DNA from: an uncultured Alphaproteobacteria bacterium
Lineage (GTDB): Bacteria; Pseudomonadota; Alphaproteobacteria; Rhodobacterales; Rhodobacteraceae
Direction: 5' to 3'
NCBI GenBank assembly: GCA_929200255.1
Contig: CAKMYZ010000006.1
Location: 93,829-157,828, forward strand
Length of the DNA stretch: 64,000 nt
Part shown: in pieces, positions 60,517 to 64,000 of the stretch
Numbering within the stretch: the stretch's first letter is position 1
Layout of the letters: every line of letters begins with the position of its first letter
Position numbers and translations under genes: made by a program
Notes under the pieces: model-generated
Told to the model about the DNA's origin: nothing
Database searches by the model: none
What the model saw: the letters and a program-made list of their open reading frames with translations, nothing else

Positions 60517-60744
60517 GCTCTTTTCCTTTTTTGGCAAGACGCTACCGTCCCGCTTAGCGGCAACATGGTGCGTCTCCTCTTGGGATCAATATGTGGGGTG
60601 AGGCAATCTGCGTTTCAACCAAACATAACCATCCGTTTGGTGCAGAGTGCCTCTCGCCCGCCGTGTTCGCAAGCAGAGAAATCACAAATCAACCAACAAA
60701 ATATGTAGATGGGTCCGCTCCGGCAGGACCGCACAACCTTAGAC

Positions 60745-60775
60745 TTTCTATACCCAATCAAACTTTCGCCGAAGG
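60745..60775 (+). repeat. dispersed 31-bp repeat, copy C
   Basis: TTTCTATACCCAATCAAACTTTCGCCGAAGG. Confidence 0.7.
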
Positions 60776-60796
60776 GGATGTCACCGCTGCCCGCGG

Positions 60797-61930
60797 TCAG
60801 GACATGGGTTCAATGTCGCCCAGGATCCGCTGCGCATGGAAATCCTCTTCCCATGCGGCAAAGGTCCCACTGGCAATCGCATCGCGCATCCCCTGCATGA
60901 TCTCCTGAAAGTAATGCAGGTTATGCCAGGTCAGCAGCATCCCCGAAATCATTTCCTGCGCACGAAACACATGGTGCAGATAAGCACGCGAGTAGTTCGA
61001 ACAGGCCGGACACGTGCAATGTTCGTCCAAAGGGCGTGGATCGTCGGCGTGGCGCGCGTTCTTGATGTTCAGAACACCGCGACGGGTGAACACCTGACCG
61101 GTGCGACCGGACCGGCTGGGCAGCACACAATCCATCATGTCAATGCCGCGCTTCACGGCCCCTACAATGTCATCCGGCTTGCCCACACCCATCAGATAGC
61201 GGGGCTTGTCGACGGGCAGCTGATCAGGGGCAAAATCGAGGACACCAAACATAGCCTCCTGTCCTTCACCCACAGCCAGCCCACCCACGGCGTAGCCATC
61301 AAACTCCACCGCCTTGAGCGCCTGCGCACTTTGTGCCCGCAAATCCTCTTCCAGCCCGCCCTGCTGAATGCCAAACAGCGCATGGCCTGGCCTGTCCCCA
61401 AACGCATCGCGCGACCGCTGCGCCCACCGCATCGACAGTTCCATACTTTGGGCAATACGCTTGCGATCCGCAGGCAAGGCGGGACACTCATCAAAACACA
61501 TTACAATATCAGAGCCGAGCAACTTCTGAATCTCCATTGACCGTTCTGGGGTCAACTCATGCTTGGAGCCATCAATATGGCTTTTGAAGGTCACGCCCGT
61601 CTCCGTCAGCTTGCGCAATTCGGCAAGGCTCATCACCTGAAAGCCGCCACTGTCCGTCAGGATCGGCTTGTCCCAGTTCATGAACTTATGCAGGCCACCA
61701 AGACGCGCAATACGCTCGGCCGTGGGTCGCAGCATCAGATGATAGGTATTGCCCAGCAGGATGTCCGCACCCGTCGCCGCGACACTTTCAGGCATCATGG
61801 CCTTAACGGTGGCGGCGGTGCCCACCGGCATGAACGCCGGCGTGCGGATATCCCCGCGAGGGGTGGAGATCACACCGGTGCGGGCTTTGCCGTCGGTGGC
61901 GTTAAGGGTAAATGAGAAGGGTTTGGTCAT
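60797..61930 (-). CDS. tgt: queuine tRNA-ribosyltransferase
   Basis: [55 protein letters not shown]. Confidence 0.96.
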   Translation of the reverse strand: MTKPFSFTLNATDGKARTGVISTPRGDIRTPAFMPVGTAATVKAMMPESVAATGADILLGNTYHLMLRPTAERIARLGGLHKFMNWDKPILTDSGGFQVMSLAELRKLTETGVTFKSHIDGSKHELTPERSMEIQKLLGSDIVMCFDECPALPADRKRIAQSMELSMRWAQRSRDAFGDRPGHALFGIQQGGLEEDLRAQSAQALKAVEFDGYAVGGLAVGEGQEAMFGVLDFAPDQLPVDKPRYLMGVGKPDDIVGAVKRGIDMMDCVLPSRSGRTGQVFTRRGVLNIKNARHADDPRPLDEHCTCPACSNYSRAYLHHVFRAQEMISGMLLTWHNLHYFQEIMQGMRDAIASGTFAAWEEDFHAQRILGDIEPMS

Positions 61931-62137
61931 GGGGCGGGTGATGCGGGATTTGGACGGGATTGTGAAGGGGGTACGCGGCGCAACAGGAGTGGGTTGCATG
62001 AGCCGGGAGAGGAAGTTCGCTGCGGTTGGTTCAAAGGTTCGTTGTGCGGACAAAGCGTACCTATGCGAAGCGCGGTCAATGACCGCTACCCCTGCGGATT
62101 GGACCTGTCACGCTTTTGTGCCGCTCCGGTTGCTTAT

Positions 62138-62255
62138 TTATGCAGCCTTTGCTTCGAAGGCCAAGGGGTTTTTCCAGCTGAGGGCTGCGTGCCTTTTTCG
62201 CGAATTGTAGAAGCCGTTGATGTGTTCGAAGGTTGCGATCTCATCGTCCACTCCT
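62138..62255 (-). pseudogene. IS3-family transposase (OrfB) C-terminal remnant
   Basis: Minus-strand translation VDDEIATFEHINGFYNSRKRHAALSWKNPLAFEAKAA*, ending TAA at 62138-62140; frame breaks upstream at a TGA. Confidence 0.75.
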
Positions 62256-62556
62256 CAGTGGCTATGATGAGTAACAAACAATCTCTTAGCAAATAACCCT
62301 ATTTGGACCCACAGGCGCTGACTTCAGGCGTGGCCAAAGACCCTGGACTTTCTGACGCCCTTCCGCGCGACCATTGCGCGCCAACGCCCGCCCTGCAATT
62401 CTGAGAAGCTCGCCATACAGCCCGAATTTACCCATCCTGCGCGATCCGTGCGCGCTTCCTTGTCGCAATGGGGCGAAAAGGCGCGACATATAAAGCCGAG
62501 CTCTTCAAAATAACGCTCTATTTGTCGCTGTTTGCCGCACATGACGCGACATTTGA

Positions 62557-62643
62557 TGGTGCGGTCGGGGGGACTCGAACCCCCACGAGTGTTACCTCAC
62601 AGCGACCTCAACGCTGCGCGTCTACCAATTCCGCCACGACCGC
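62557..62643 (-). tRNA. tRNA-Leu (GAG)
   Basis: GCGGTCGTGGCGGAATTGGTAGACGCGCAGCGTTGAGGTCGCTGTGAGGTAACACTCGTGGGGGTTCGAGTCCCCCCGACCGCACCA. Confidence 0.95.
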
Positions 62644-62749
62644 AAGTCCATAGGCTGGTAAGTGCGGCACTCATAGACGAGCGGATTTGCGATGCCAAGG
62701 GGGAAAACACCCCCTTTTCAACTGTCATAGGCCCGGTTACGTCATCAAC

Positions 62750-63400
62750 ATGGTGGAATGGATCACAACCGACGGGCTGACGGATTACGACGCGGCGCTG
62801 GCCTTCATGGAGGATCGGGTCAAGGGCATTATTAATGGCACCGCCGATGAATGCATCTGGCTGCTTGAACACCCCCCGCTTTACACCGCCGGAACCTCGG
62901 CCCGGCCCGCTGATCTGATCGATCCCGACCGATTTCCCGTCCATGAGGCACGAAGGGGAGGCGAATACACCTATCACGGCCCCGGACAACGGGTGGTCTA
63001 TGTGATGCTGGACGTGGGCAAACGGGGCCATGATGTCCGCCGGTTTGTCAAAGATCTTGAGGCATGGGTCATCGCCACGCTGGACAGTTTCAACATCAAG
63101 GGTGAAATCCGCGCCGGGCGCGTGGGTGTCTGGGTGCAACGGCCCGAAAAACCCGCACAACCGGACGGTCAGCCCGCAGAAGACAAAATCGCCGCAATCG
63201 GTATCCGGCTGCGCAAATGGGTGTCGTTTCACGGGATTTCGATCAACGTAGAACCGGACCTGAGCCACTTTGACGGGATCGTCCCCTGCGGGATCAGTGA
63301 TCATGGGGTGACGTCACTGGTTGATCTGGGATTGCCGGTGGGGATGGGTGATCTAGATGTGGCTTTGCGGGCTGCTTTTGCAGAGAGGTTCGGTGACTAA
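62750..63400 (+). CDS. lipB: lipoyl(octanoyl) transferase
   Basis: [43 protein letters not shown]. Confidence 0.95.
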   Translation: MVEWITTDGLTDYDAALAFMEDRVKGIINGTADECIWLLEHPPLYTAGTSARPADLIDPDRFPVHEARRGGEYTYHGPGQRVVYVMLDVGKRGHDVRRFVKDLEAWVIATLDSFNIKGEIRAGRVGVWVQRPEKPAQPDGQPAEDKIAAIGIRLRKWVSFHGISINVEPDLSHFDGIVPCGISDHGVTSLVDLGLPVGMGDLDVALRAAFAERFGD

Positions 63401-63993
63401 CCGGGCTGTGCGCCTTCGGGCGGTGGCATTTCGTTTGCGACGCGCAGCATTTCGGCCAATGCTTCCATTTGATCAGACAGGTCGAGCATTCTGAGATCGA
63501 GACCGTTTGCGCAGGCATACTCCGCAACGCTCACCTTATCTGCCGTTGTGACGATATCGTTTTTCGTTCCCTTACGCCGAAAGTGGAATGCGTTGTCATA
63601 TCGGCCAACGGCCATTTGCCCGCCGTAGGATTTGGAGTGCACCTGCGCCAATGACTCATGAAGAAGATCAGGGGCAACATAGTTCTCAATCTCCCTGCCC
63701 TTCGTCACCCAAACAACGCCACGCTCACCTGTCATTTCATCCCGAATGCGCTGCACTGCCGGTTTCAGTTTTGCACGGCCGCCGGACTTATCGCTGTCCA
63801 GCACAACAGCAATGTTGCGGTTAAGGTCGCGCAACTTGATGAAATCGCTTAGCGCATCGTCATCAGCGCTCAGATGGGCAAGAAGTGCTCCCCCGTAGAA
63901 CATGATGGTGTAGTGAACGCCTTCGACAAGGCCCGCATCGACAAGCGACTGAGCTACTCCCCGATGTTTGGACAGGTTTTGGCGTAAATTAAG
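63397..63993 (-). pseudogene. C-terminal TOPRIM-containing part of an OLD-like/AAA ATPase nuclease, apparently 5'-truncated
   Basis: LVDAGLVEGVHYTIMFYGGALLAHLSADDDALSDFIKLRDLNRNIAVVLDSDKSGG...GREIENYVAPDLL; frame open to 63993, in-frame TAG at 63994-63996, no ATP-binding domain present. Confidence 0.6.
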
Positions 63994-64000
63994 CTACTTT

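Noticed and set aside
27768-61930. queA and tgt as a queuosine operon
   Set aside because: Both genes are present but lie about 32 kb apart with unrelated genes between; no operon can be claimed.
62286-62542. Two overlapping minus-strand ORFs (67 and 72 aa) between the IS3 remnant and tRNA-Leu
   Set aside because: Both are read in conflicting frames with no recognisable domain; treated as decayed DNA rather than genes.
1-64000. CRISPR array, prophage, rRNA operon or integron
   Set aside because: No regularly spaced direct repeats, structural phage genes, rRNA sequence or integrase were seen.

Overview
A 64-kb chromosomal segment with the gene content of a Roseobacter-clade/Rhodobacteraceae alphaproteobacterium (taxonomy inferred from gene order and protein families, not searched). 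It is mostly core metabolism and envelope genes: indolepyruvate:ferredoxin oxidoreductase (cut by the left edge), purL, bolA/grxD, zapA, tkt, two tandem gap genes, coaD, a valine-degradation operon (mmsA, acyl-CoA dehydrogenase, enoyl-CoA hydratase family, mmsB), uvrA, lpd, queA, a 1100-aa AsmA/DUF3971-like protein, bcp, M23 peptidase plus bactofilin, prfB, mrcA, amiC, ispG, a RodZ-like protein, hemA, psd-pssA-pmtA, lon, tgt and lipB. There are four tRNAs: two identical Asp-GTC, one Val-TAC and one Leu-GAG. No CRISPR array, rRNA, prophage or intact mobile element was seen. No complete novel defence or biosynthetic system is evident. The observations most worth following are: (1) LacI-type operators at both gap genes with a 47-aa membrane ORF between the genes; (2) an orphan small-RNA-like unit carrying an anti-Shine-Dalgarno CACCUCC motif upstream of purL; (3) a lipoprotein with a JAMM-like HxH...SxxD motif; (4) a DoxX-like/His-rich two-gene cassette; (5) a 31-bp dispersed repeat in three copies; (6) a tRNA-Val-like relic in the hemA leader; (7) an IS3 remnant and a 5'-truncated TOPRIM/OLD-like gene flanking tRNA-Leu and lipB at the right end.
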